Below are positions 1 through 12,800 of a stretch of DNA of 64,000 nucleotides, one piece after another. The DNA lies in the NCBI RefSeq assembly GCF_947623445.1, contig NC_135242.1:8928001-8992000 (forward strand), written 5' to 3'. The notes beneath the pieces are model-generated. The model saw only the letters and a program-made list of their open reading frames with translations, had not been told where the DNA came from and searched no databases. The DNA is from Clavelina lepadiformis (Eukaryota > Chordata > Ascidiacea > Aplousobranchia > Clavelinidae). The position numbers and the translations under genes are program-made. The number at the start of each line of letters is the position of its first letter. Position 1 is the first letter of the stretch.

Positions 1-25
1 CATTCAAACCTGTGACTGCTTCGTA

Positions 26-183
26 GAAGCTGTAACGCTGGATCACTCGGCTCGCGAGTCGATGAAGGACGCAGCTAGTTGCGTGAATTAGTGTGAATTG
101 CAGGGACACATTGAGCATCGACGTTCTGAACGCGAATTGCGGCCTCGGGTTAATCCCGGGACCACGCCCGCCTCAGGGTCGTC
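26..183 (+). rRNA. 5.8S ribosomal RNA
   Basis: The stretch matches the universally conserved 5.8S core: GGATCACTCGGCTCG near the 5' end, then GATGAAGGACGCAGC, GTGAATTGCAGGG and CACATTGAGCATCGAC, then the GCGGCCTCGGGTT stem. It is followed directly by a GC-rich spacer and the start of 28S, the normal rDNA order. Ends are estimated from conserved motifs. The bases before about 26 would be the end of ITS1. The 28S part is incomplete, so this may be a dispersed or array-edge copy rather than a working unit. Confidence 0.9.
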
Positions 184-418
184 TGTAAAGCAATCCCGGC
201 GCACCCGTCGCCCGGGCGAATGCGTAGTCGGACGGAGACCTGTGTCTCCGCCGTCCCGTCGAAGTCAGCAAGGGTCCGGCACGCGATCGGATCGACGGCG
301 GCGCGACGGCGACGACGCGCGGCGGATCGACCTCGAAGAGGTGTCCTCGTTTCGCCAAGTCGCCGTGATCGATCGCGAACGTCATCGATCCTCGGCACGT
401 GTGACGTCTCTTACATTT
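184..418 (+). other. Internal transcribed spacer 2 (ITS2)
   Basis: GC-rich spacer of about 235 bases between the end of 5.8S and the conserved start of 28S. It is short for an animal ITS2. Open frames on both strands here are by-products of its base composition, not genes. Confidence 0.8.
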
Positions 419-529
419 CGGCCTGAGGTCGGACGAGACTACCCGCTGAATTTAAGCATATTACTAAGCGCCCGCGTCCTTCTGATCGAGGCTTCGTCCC
501 ATAGCGGGTGTCAGGCCCATGGCGTAATG
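419..529 (+). rRNA. 28S rRNA 5' end, internally deleted and truncated
   Basis: The conserved 28S start is clear: GAGACTACCCGCTGAATTT followed by AAGCATATTACTAAGCG. Directly after AAGCG, where GGAGGAAAAG should follow, the sequence jumps to CGCGTCCTTCTGATCGAGGC, which resembles a segment normally well over 100 bases further into the D1 region. It then leaves rRNA for AT-rich DNA near 530. This is a broken 28S end, and the unit cannot give a normal 28S. Confidence 0.75.
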
Positions 530-3500
530 ATGTAAAAATACAAATTCAATTATCCGTTTTTTTTGCTTATCCGGTCAGATTTTTGAAAATATTGACCCAA
601 CTTGACCGGATAATCGAGGAAGTACTGTACCAATATAATAAAAAATACAGGCTACATAAACATATAAACTAAAACTTTTTTAAGGTAACAAATATATTAT
701 TACTTGATGTTTAAATTACCTTGCACCGTCATGTAGATGCTTATTACTTTCGTAATTTCCAAAATTTATCATCATAATTTGTATGCTGTCTCTTAGCATT
801 ATTCCCTGCTCGAGGTATTGCTTAGTACGAACGATAGGGTTCTTTCCTTGTAGCAAACCACGCATTGGGTTTGCTGCTCCATCTGTGGCCCTTTTAAACC
901 CAATTGTTCGCCGAGCTAACAGTTGTACAGCCAACAAAACCATGTTTCACATTCCCGGTAAATTGTTAAGTGCTGAAGTTTTTAAAACAAATTCCTGCAT
1001 TTTTAACAAAAGGATGGAAAAGGAAGTTTGAACAAGCAAATAATGATGCATTGTATACAATAACATTACTGTTTCAGAACTTGACTGAAAGTGATAAAAA
1101 CACACAGTGGAAGGTAGACCTGTTACTGTTGTTAAATTAAAACCAAAATATAGATATGCCAAACTTACTTTTTACACTGCTGCTTGCATATTTAAATAAA
1201 TGCACAAGTTTGGTTTTCCTATATCTAACAATGAGAAGTTGCAATTTTTTTCAAACTTTCATCAATTGTAAAATATTTAAGGGTTGAATCACAAATTACT
1301 CAGTGTGTAGCATAAGGCTGAGAGAACACACTAGAAAAAAATAAGGCACTTTTATCATTTATATACTGTTTTTCTAAATGACTATTTCACAGTAAATAGG
1401 TAATGCAGCCTGTTGTTAAAGATAGGCGGTTAGGTTAGGAGAATAGGAACATGCAAAAGGTTGATTTTAGCTGTTTAAGGTTTTATTGGAGTTAGATTTA
1501 AATTAGAAGGTAGATATAGGTTAGGTTCAAATTTAAGAAATTTACTAAAACGAAATTTAAATTTCTGATTGATTGAAGAACTTTGCTGAATTTTCTTTAT
1601 AAAGAAAAGTAAGTATTTTCTACTGTGTTGTTGTAACAAAATGCTACACACAAAGTCAAAATCATTTGTAGTTTGATTTTTGTATGTTTCGCAATTGCCA
1701 GAATCAGAATTAACGTTGCGGATCATCGATGTTTAAACGGGTATAGGCCTATCACTCTGTCATGACACTGTTCGTTGATAAGTCTATCAGACGCCTTTCA
1801 AAATATTAAGATTCTACACAACGAGTAGGGTAGTGGTAGGCGATGTAAAGCCAGTTTTGTAATCAATCCAGTAATATTTTCTCATGACACATGTTAAAAG
1901 TACTAAATGCAGAGGTGGGCAGTCAATACTTAGTACCGTCGGTAACAGTATCTGTACTTGGCAAAAAATGTACCAATGGTTCCGGTATTCGATACTATTT
2001 TGAAAAAGTAGTTTGGTACTTTGTCGATACTTTTTGTGTGCAAGATGCTGAATGCAATGTTTGCCGCTATTATGTCAAAACATATGTGACGTTAATCGTT
2101 TGCAATTTAACTTGATATTTCTAGATTAAGAAGATCAACAAATGCTAAAATTAGTACAGTTTTAAGGATTAATTAACATGTATTTTTGAAAACATGCTTG
2201 TTAAAATTTTGAAATAATTATGTGAAAAGCACCGAGTACCGGGACCGACTAAAATGTCTTGAAAAAAGAAATTCTGTACAGAGATTCGGTACTTTTTCAA
2301 AAAGTACCGACGATAGTAATTCGATAATATAGTACCGCAGTACTGCCCACCTATGCCTAAATGACTCGACTTACGTCATGACAGATAGGCTATAACGGAA
2401 AAAGATTGCCTAGAGCTTCAGATAACAAAAACGGATATTTCTCTACAAAAACTACACCTCCTTGCAGGCTATAACAACTATCAACCAGAATATTTTGTAG
2501 ACAGCCATGACGTTAGGTTATCAAACAGTTCAATCCTACGCATAACATGTCCTGGCGAGAAAAGTTAAGTTAAACGCATTGACTTTACTTGAATCGATTC
2601 ACAACTCAAATTGACTCGAGTCAGAAAACATTACTTGGTTACTTACAACCCTGAGCAAGACATGGGCATAAGCGACTTTTTCCTTAACTTACGGTAGTCC
2701 TGTATCTTTTTTGCAATGAGCGTAATTCTAAAGCTGGCGCCAAGATATTTTAGCCTGACGCCATGCTGCGTTTTATACATGTGTGCTATCATTATGCAAG
2801 ACAGGTTTTAATATTTTCAATCTGAGGTTATAAAAGTAGATGTGAATTATTATGAATTATGTTAACTTAGAGTAATTTTATTTATTTAAAAAATAATAGC
2901 TTTTTTGAGAAATTCTCATCTCAAATCACGTGACATGATCTTATTGCAGGTATGTAACGTCCGTAAGCCATTACTCGTTTTCAATTGCAATCATTATAGG
3001 GATCTCCCCTCATAAGAAACGTTACATTTTTGTACACTTTCCACCTACAGTCGTATGGCGATGCTTGTCTTCAAATACTGTAATAAATTTATCTTGACTC
3101 TGTGTTCAGCATTTAATGAAAGTTTTTTGAAGCACTTGCAATAATGTAGCTCGTTCTTTGGGTTTAGTGGCCATGCTAGGCCTAGTTGTTATCAGAAAAT
3201 TTTTAGCCTCATGAGTATTTTCATGGACGTTTTAAGCCTTTTTGGCTTTGTCATTCAAAACTAGTAGTGATTTTCGTTCCTACCGCGAGAATGACTTGAT
3301 TGATTGTACTTGATTGTACATATATATTGGTGCTTTGGTGGCAAGTTTACAAAAAATAGGCCAACATTGCTTATTTTATTTACTTACAACTTGATGTTCT
3401 AATATGGATTTAATTGCTGAGGTCCCACTTGGCTCGGTTACAGCTCACAGGCATGCATAGTTATCACACCTGTTGGTTTAAATGGCTTCACTATCTATCA

Positions 3501-3856
3501 GGCTTTTATCGTTGTCTTTAGGTTTATTTTTAAAATTGATAAACAGTATATGGATGTTGGGTTTTGTGGCCACTTTAATCATTACTCATGTTTATGAGTC
3601 AACTTACAAATCTTGCAGGTTTTAAGCCTTTGAGACTTTGCTGGTTTGTCTAGCTTGTTGTTTGTATGTACATTTATTTTTAGCTATATTGGAGAGCATT
3701 TTATTTTTTGCCACCACGTAAGCAATATTTTGTATATATGTTTGAAATTAATATAATAATTTGAATTATTTGGATAAGGACATCCCTAGGTGCAAGGTAT
3801 TTTTTAAACTTTTCAAGCATTCTATAAAATTGTGTTTTTTTGTATTGCTTTGAAGT
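530..3856. other. Gene-free AT-rich region with repeats upstream of IQCJ-SCHIP1
   Basis: No convincing coding exon was found. About 1375-1530 shares a dispersed repeat with about 21432-21600, in the same orientation. A hAT-like MITE lies at 1913-2352, and short GACTCGA-rich repeat pieces lie near 2360 and 2570-2650. Non-coding first exons of the downstream gene could lie in 3000-3850 but cannot be recognised. Confidence 0.5.
1913..2352. mobile_element. Short hAT-like MITE with AGGTGGGCAGT terminal repeats
   Basis: The 440-base segment starts with AGGTGGGCAGT and ends with ACTGCCCACCT, an exact 11-base terminal inverted repeat. The motif GGTACT/AGTACC recurs inside near both ends. No transposase is present, so it is non-autonomous. 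A 5'-truncated relative lies at 10006-10252. The flanking 8 bases are not a perfect duplication, so the superfamily is an inference. Confidence 0.7.
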
Positions 3857-6800
3857 ATGAAGAGGCACATACAGCATGACATAAAGAATGAGATTGGTAG
3901 ATATGAGGCACTAGTGCAAGATCTTCAGCTGGAAGGTATGATAAGTATTCGGACTGCTTTGATTCCACTGTTACAATGTTAAGATTTGATTTTTGATGGA
4001 GCTTCTGGTAGATAGAAGTATAGAACTGAACCTTTTGAAAATTATAGGCCTACTTGTGTGTGTTTGGTGAACTGTGTTGTGTTACTTCTTTTCAAATGCA
4101 TTTATTTGGTGTTATGTTGTGTTTATGTTACAGTCACTTTTGTCAAAATGTAAAATATTGACCATGAACTAACACAACAGTGTTTTCAAAGCCACATTTT
4201 TTTTTCACTTCATACTGCTAAGTTTGTAATAGTGCATGGAATCTATTTAGTCAATACTTTCTTTCACATTGCAAAAGGATAGCTCGCTGCATTCATCCTC
4301 CACCCACGCTTGGAAACTCAGCAGTCTGGTGCCCACTTACTTTGCCATTTGTAATGAACAAACATATAATTTGTATGATTTAAACTAAAAACTCTTTCTG
4401 CAAGATCTTTTTCTATTGTCTAAATCCATCTCTGTGATCATTTATATCATTCATGCAAAGTTTAATTTCAATGTTACTTTACAGTACCTGAACCAACACT
4501 TAATACACCTGATTACAATCAAATGTGGTCAGACAGAATGGTACGAAACATGCAACTTATATCAAACGTTTCCCCAAGCTTTGTCAGCACACAAAACAGT
4601 GAAGTGAGTAACCTGAGCATAACTATCTCAAGTTGTTGTTTGTAATATAGAACTGTCCCAGACCGAAAAGTTTGCAATTAGTGCCTGAGGCTTATTTATG
4701 TTGGAAAACATTGAAAAATGGAAAATATAAAACATTGGCCTGTGCCGCAGAATATACATACAAATGGTTTGAATAGGTTTGGCCCATAGGTGTGAATAAA
4801 GTTGAATCTGAGGTTAGAAGAACCATATTTCTTTCTGGATGCTGAATTATGTATGTAACGATTGAAAGAATGAAACCATTTGTTCTTGACACAATAGGTA
4901 CGTATATGCTAATATTTCATTTCTTATAGTCAATTAAGTCACAAGAAGAAAAAGCTGCCATTTGCATTCAAAAATATTATCGTGGATATTTAGGACGAAG
5001 AATATACTTGAAACATCTGCAAGAGCAATTTGTGAAGGTATATGGTTTGGTTCTTTATCTATAATAAAACTTTATCTATAATAATGTATATATGAATAAA
5101 ACCGTTGTTGTAGGTAGTGTTTGTGCACACAAATGACAAATATTAATCAATACAATGAGCATGTATTGTAGGAAGAAGAAGCAAGGAAACTTATTCAAAT
5201 AAAACAAGTAGAGGAAGCTGAATTACTTATAGAGAAGTAACGTTGTTGAACATTAGTTTGCTATGTTAATGTAATTTCCTGTAAGTGTGAGATTGATAAT
5301 AATTAAATAGCTGTAAAAATGGTCAACGTTGTAAGTATAATTGCTCAATTTTACAGCTCATTATTGTAGTGGCCAAAGTGCTGGCATTATGTGCCACTAT
5401 GTGAGTTCGACACTAGGCGTGACTATTGCTATTATTACCTATCCTATTATTATTATGCTATTATTATCCTTCTAAAATTCATTAACGGAACTTGCTCGTA
5501 TTCATTGGTCCTAGTAAACAGGACATTTGGGCAAAGCTCCAAGAAAATTAAAGAAAAAACCATTAACAAGTTATATCTATTAGACAATGTGCACAGACAG
5601 GCTTGGTAATCTAGTGATGAAAACGGCTCTAAATGATTTGGACACATGCTAAGTCACTGACAATGCAAGTACAAGTCAATTTGAATATACTCGAAGTCAA
5701 GTTCAAGTCATTATACATACCAAGTCACGAAAAAGTTAATTTTTTATACATTCCCTTTTATTTTACGTTGGTACAAGTGGAATAAATAATAAACCCTTAC
5801 CCGTTCTATGATGACGAGAGTTAATTTGGATGGTGATTTGAGTAAAATCAACTGAACATTTCGTGCTACTACAAGTCAAATCTTTTAAAGACATGGTCAC
5901 AATTGAAGTCATCTTTGATCATACCACACATGTGCGTTGGTGGAAAAGCAGGTTACGTTTTCATAAATTTTCAAAAAAACTAACACACATCATCTTCAGA
6001 GACAATATTTCCAGTCAAATATAAATGATAGATAAGACTCACAAGCATTTTGGTACCAGAATTGTGGACACGCGCGAATACAAAAAGCATACAACAAATT
6101 CGCCATTAAAAAAACACATGGAAACATGTAAAGGTGCAAAGAAAACCATATTAATCTCTAAGCTATTTTAAAACTCAGACTCCATAATACACTACCTTAT
6201 CACGTCCACTGTTGGGCAATTTATCTCCTTGACATCTTCATTGTTTGTCTTCAATATCTCAAAACTTTTAACAACAACGCTGCAGACTCACGTTTATCAT
6301 TATTATTTTTTTGTCTATTGTACGCTGATAGTCTATTTATTTATTTTATTACTTTTTTATTCTAGCTTTGTCGTACAACATTGCGTATATTTAAATGCCA
6401 AAATCAATTGTTTTTATTCATTCTCGCTTTGATAAAAAGTAATATGTTTTCGAAACATGTTATTTTTTTAATTAACAGATACCTGCTTTTATGGCCTTTT
6501 TGCACACAGAATATATAAATTTTTATACGAATGATGATTCTGTATAAATAAATATGAATACTAAAAGATATAATACATATATGTTATCCAGAAATTATAA
6601 ATATATATTATGTAAATGTTTTAAAAATAGAAGTTAAACCCCGGTTGATAAACTTAACTTTTAACTACCGCTATTTCACTCCCGACTGCGCAAATTATTA
6701 CCGTTGTTTAAACTGGGTGCTATCAGGGATAATGAATCATTAAATAGAGCCGATATGTTGTTTTCATTGGAAATCCATATATTTGCATGTAGTACACCGG

Positions 6801-9800
6801 TATATTTCTTTTACAATTTTAGGTAATTATAGGCATATGCTGAAACTTTAGCTTAATTGAATACATGCGCAATCAAAAAGATCTGAAATTTGAAAAAACT
6901 CAAGTTAGCTACACCAGCATTGACTATATTCCCATTGTTCTTTGCAGCAAATATTAACAAATCATTTTCTTTGCTCCAATGTTTCACAAAATTGTTTTAA
7001 CCTGAAAAATTATTATTTTTAGCCACCAGCTGGAAGTGGACATTTCCGATGAGAGCATTGCATTAAAAAACCGAAAACTTCGCATGCAGTACTATGTAAC
7101 CATGTAAGTGTATCAATTGCGTTTGCACTCCATATGCAGTTAAGGCGTTTGATATTATCTAAAATTAGATGTTTATTCTAAAATAATATTTCGTTAGTAA
7201 CTTACTTATATCTCAAGTCTCAACGGCGTCGCCATTTCGTTTTCAACTTGTCCTTATCTAACATTTATTTTCTTGGTATGACAAGCTCTACTTACTGCAT
7301 GTGCTTTCAGAATGTTTTTCTCGTGTTAGGTATGCAATGTACACCACTCGGTTATCAAATTTTATCATATCTAAAACTTTTATACAACAACCTTGTTCAA
7401 TTAATAGAATTCAAAGGGCTTGGAGAAGATATCACGAAGCTCAGCTGTCTGGCAAGCAGAACGTACAGCTATGACCATTCTCTGCAGTTACACTCCATTT
7501 GTCTTCATGTTCATTACTCACTGCTTGCTGTTGTAACATGAGTTAGAGCAACAATGGTTGGTCCTCCTTGTATATAAGCATCAGTTTTTAATGCCGTGAA
7601 TTGTGCAATACATACTTTTATTTACTGTATTTGAAATTCAATGCTTAATTTCAAACACAGAAGATATTCTACTGTTTAAAATATGTACATTCATCACCTT
7701 AAATGTTAATAGCGTGATTGGCAAGAGAGGCAGTGCCCTAGTAGACCATGCAATTGAAATTCATTCCACCTGAATTTTTTTTAATATTCTGTATATATCT
7801 ATTATAAAAAACACGAAATTTTTATACTTTAATTTTACACTGTAGTTTGTATGGTATAGTTTTTAAAGCACTGTTTATGATTTTGCACCCAATTTGCTCT
7901 GTATTTTATCGTTGTTTTGAATTTTGAGTTACAAGTTATATACAAGCTGTACAAGTTGTTTTTATTTTCTCCATAAAATCATGTGGGCAACTTACAATTG
8001 GTTCTACTGTGTCATCAACAGTTCCACCTTCGGGCAAAGCTTACTGCATGTTACATTGCGCAGTAGTAACCAGCGAAATCGATCACGTGAAAAGGGAGGA
8101 TTGCAAACATTACATCGGTATATATACGGCACATCAGTTCTAGCGAGGTAATTTATCTGAACGTCATTAAGGAGAATTCAAGTCCGGTCAACAATTGAAT
8201 CGAAAAATCCCAAAATAAAATTTCAGCATTTCGAAAACAACTCATGACTCGTAACGTAACCGTCACAGTTTCATCTATGTACTCGATCCTACTAAAAATT
8301 GTGCAGTTAGTGCAGTTAAAATAAAAACTAAAGTCACAAGTCTACGCCGTACGTTTACCCTCAAATGCTGTGATGCGCTGGTTAGGGCTATGTCACTTGA
8401 CTGAATAACTGTGCATAACAACTAATCAGCACGCGGCACTTAATGCAATAAATCTTATAAGACAAAAATTTATAAAGTTTGAAAGCGAGTTCGTGGCAGC
8501 CTATTTTTATCAACTTAAATGGTTAAATACCATAAAGTTGCAAACAAAGCAATTAGAGCAGGAAATATATAATTTATTAAAGATGCACGAGAACAAACAT
8601 GTACGAAAAATGAAGTGTAAATGCAGAGAATGATCATAGCTGTTTGTTCCGTTTGTCAGACACCTGAGCTTCGTAATATCTTCTCCAAGATTCACGAAGC
8701 ATTTTTTATTAAGCAATTGAATCCAACCCTTCACAAACAAGCCTATGAAAATTGTTCATCATTTTTATTTAAGGTTTATAACTCTGCGTATTCCACGCCC
8801 GTATTTACTTGCGTTTCACTATTTCCACCGTTATCCGATTAGTCATTGCTATTTTTCGCACCTTGCCTCTCGCAATGTCTGCTATCACCACAACGTGTTA
8901 TTTTGAACAATGCGTTTGCACCTATTAATTATCGTTTACTGTATGGTCTTGTCTGTTTTCCCAATTTCACCTACTTTTTCCTTACAGCTACTTCCGTACG
9001 GAGTCGCTATAAATATTTACACAACTTTGATTTTAACATTTACATCTATTTCTTACACTGTTGAAGGACATATGTTCATGTCCGAAACATGTTAGTTCTC
9101 GTACATTGTAAAAATTATATCTGATATGTAAAAAGGTAATAAATTATATGTTTCCTGCGCTAATTACTTTCTTTGCAAATTTATGGTATTTATAGTCGAC
9201 TTTTACTCTTACTACGTTATATTAAATGGTTAAATTCTTTATGGATGGAAAACGACGAGGTGTATAAAATTATCAAGACAGTGTAAACTTTCTTCTTAGA
9301 TTTTCCAGTTTAAATCCAAAAAAACTGAGTTTTGCGCAGATAGGTTACCCGTTGTAGCCTACCTGGAAAAATATGTTTTAGTTGTAGCATATAATTAACA
9401 CCGTACTCGCACTAATACTACAACATATGTCTGATAAAATTATAGCAGTTGCCTCTGTCCAACCCAGATAGAAAATCAACTTATGAAATTCTTATCATCA
9501 TAGAGTTAGTTCTGCGTGTAACTGTTGGTTTAAAAATGAAAAGAATTTCCCTTCAATTTTCAAAAACTTCTGATGAAAACGACAATACAGTAATCGTTTA
9601 AATTTTCCCAATTAAGTTAGGTTCTTTAAACTGTTTTTAGAGAGATGCAATATCTTTTATAGAGTTACTGCTGTTATACTTATTAAAGTAGAGACCGTCA
9701 AAATAGTAACTTTACGACATCAATAAAATATTGCTACAGCCGAAAGTAGAGGTAGTGCAAAATTTGAGATAAAAAATAATATTTGTTTGTTAAAATTACC

Positions 9801-12800
9801 ACAGCTTGATGTTTTAATCACATCTTTTAACGATCTCAAGATGTATTACAGTCAATGGAAGAAAAACGTTATTACTTTGTTAAGGTTATATCATTGTTAA
9901 AATCTGTTTGACTTTATTAAACCTGTTTAAAATACGTATCAGGTTTTCTTTTGTCATACCATGACCGTGGCTATATCGGAAAAGGCGCATATGTCGAAAC
10001 GAAAAATAAAAAAGATCAACAACTGCTAAAATTAGTATTAAGAATTAATTAACATGTATATTTGAAAACCAACTTGTTACAATTTTGAAATTATCACGTG
10101 AAAAGTATTGAGTACCGGGACCGACTGAAATTTCTTGAAAGAAGTAATTCGGTATAGAGATTTGGTACTATTTTTCAAAAGTACCGATGATACTGGTAAC
10201 CGGTACTGCAAAAGTACCGCGGTACAGTAATTCGGTACTATAGTACCGCCCCATATGTTGCTGACCATAGGTGTACCGGTGGACCAAGATTTAAATTATA
10301 CATTAGTATGGTGTGTATCGTATCATGACTTGAGGAAGGGGCATGATTGATAGCTAGTAAATTAGTCATTGGTCCAAATTTAAACCTACAAATGAAAGTT
10401 GTTGAACAAACAGCGTATTGTATCGTAAATACTCCTCACAAATGTATTGCATGAGATAGGCTACGATTTATGATCATAAAACCGACCACGAGTTTCACTT
10501 TGTTGTACCATAGACTCACATTGCACAAGTTTACTGCAGTTGCCGCCTGAGAAAAAAATTCTCTATCCGGTATCTCGGTATTAATGCTACAGACTGTAAG
10601 CGCATGATGCAGTGCGACAATCGTTGTTATTTTCATGCAATAGTTGATATCCCGTTGTGGTCTTATTGCGAGTTATAGTATTTAATAATGTCGTCTAATG
10701 TCTAGATCAGTGTTTCCAAGCGGGGTGCCGCGAGATTTCAGCCTAAAAGATTTGCAGCGTAATCATATAATCACAAATAATTATGTTTTGTTTCAGCAAA
10801 AAAAGATTGTGAACAACTGGTCTAGACTATAGAGTCTAGAATATAATCTTTTGCATGCCACATAAACTTACGATCCTCTTAGTTGAAAAATTCTATGGAT
10901 GTATTGTCTTGGCATTTTATTGTTATTCAACGCTACAGACTACAGTCAGAGTCAGTATCAGCCAAGCCTTAAAGACTTACGTTATTACTTCCTACATTTT
11001 TATCTCTCCACAGTGCTAGTGGAGCAGTAATTTTTGTCATGAGAATTCGTATGTACTCAAGTTGTTTATTCCAACTTAAATCATTCTATAGTACTGTTAA
11101 GCGTTGTTTGGCGAAATCACGGCAAATCAGTTTTGCAGAAGCGTTTGCCGAACCTCTGCACAGACATAAAGAAACGCATATGGTCACGCACACTATAGAT
11201 AGAGTACAACTAAGTTATTTGTATAAATTTTTTTAGAAATAAAGCCTTGTCAGTTAGCCATTCAGCAATTATCATACTTAAAACGTCATGTTGCACGTTT
11301 ATTTGGATATACTTATTACGTACAGGTTCATGGGCAATCAACAGAGGGAGTTTTCTGTACTGTTTTGCCTTGCGACAAATTTCAGTCTTTTAGTGTAAAA
11401 TCTATAATATAGGTAAGTATATCAGAAACCAAAACTGTGTGGCAAAGGTGGTTTGGAAATAATAGTATACAAATATATCGATTAAAGAAGTGTTGTAATG
11501 CAAAATGTAAGGATAAGTGCCCGCGAAAGACGCATAACGTGATTTTTTCGGCATTCGATAACAGGATGCACTGGCTGATAATAATTGCATCATTAGCTCT
11601 TTAAGGCCATCAAATGATGATGGATCTGTCCTGAAAGTTTGGTAACAAGAAGCAAAAAAGATCCACTCCTATACTCAGTCTAATTTGGCCAACATATAAG
11701 TTCTGGACTACAGCACGTGGATTTTCGTATTTTGAATCTTTGCACTGGGAAATAACCAGTGTCATAATTGTGCTATTATTCAGTGGTGCGCAATTTATGG
11801 TGCTCCGCAACCATTCTTACTTGTGTATCGTGCGTATGAGTGATATTACCCCATAACATTTTCAAACATTCTCACACGCTGTTCAAACTTGTGACAAGTC
11901 CATAGTCCAACCTGCTGACTTGGTACTGTCTTATTTACTTAGCGCAGTATGTTTTTCCTGTAATCTTTTCACTTTTACAATTAACTATTAATGACATGTT
12001 ATATAATATATAGGTTCCGCGTAACAGATTTTAACAAACAAACAAGTGAGGAAACTGCATTGTAATTATAGAATATAGACGAACCCACAGTAGTCTATAT
12101 ATGTATAATCGACTAGTAGCCTATATAACCGATTTAAAATGTAAAATCCATGCTAATGATATGGCAAAAGTGCATGTAATTTCCTATCTGGTACGGTGAA
12201 GTAGTTTTAGCTAAGGGGAAATTTGTGTGATTACCCCAGAGGTAATATTTCAATAAAATGCCATTTAGGTTGACAGTAAAGTGTCTTATTTAGCAAATCA
12301 AAAAAGAATTAGAATGTTGGCAGGCTATGATCGTAATTTGGGTGAGTTATATTCATTTCAGTCTAATTGGACGACGCTGGAGTTGATATTACTTTTCAGA
12401 AATATTTCGTCCACATATGGCTTACAGTTAACACTTGCATGTTACATATATGCTAATAATTAACAGCAAATTTCATGCGGTTGCCTCACATTGAAACGTA
12501 AGACGGTTGCCATGAAAGAGGGCAACTGCGCAAGTGCTACCATAAGCTCACCGCGTACTCACAGTACAGTATATAGATTATATAAATCAAGCTGCCTCTG
12601 CTGCAGACTGGTTTGCAAAGTCTGTTGATATCAAATGAAAGACAACCTGCTGACGCTATAAAAAGTGGGCCGTGAAGAAATTGTGCCAGCAGCTCAGTGG
12701 TGCGTTTTTACGCGTGAGGACGATGTGAAATCTATTAAATGAAGTCAAAGGAAGCAATATGCCTCCGTAAAATGACTTTCGCATTAGCAAATAAAAATAA

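Noticed and set aside
98-535. A 145-codon open frame over 5.8S, ITS2 and 28S
   Set aside because: The sequence is ribosomal RNA and spacer; the open frame comes from high GC content.
5361-5420. A possible tRNA gene or SINE head
   Set aside because: Box motifs are only partly matched, no cloverleaf can be drawn, and no tail or target duplication was seen.
7023-7107. The IQCJ part ending at YYVTM with the stop at 7105
   Set aside because: The stop lies inside a perfect donor (AT|GTAAGT), and the in-phase join to 7398 gives the conserved IIQRAW motif.
6430-9110. Retroelement ends marked by CGAAACATGTT motifs (about 6450 and 9085)
   Set aside because: The motif alone is too short, and no reverse transcriptase or other element part was readable nearby.
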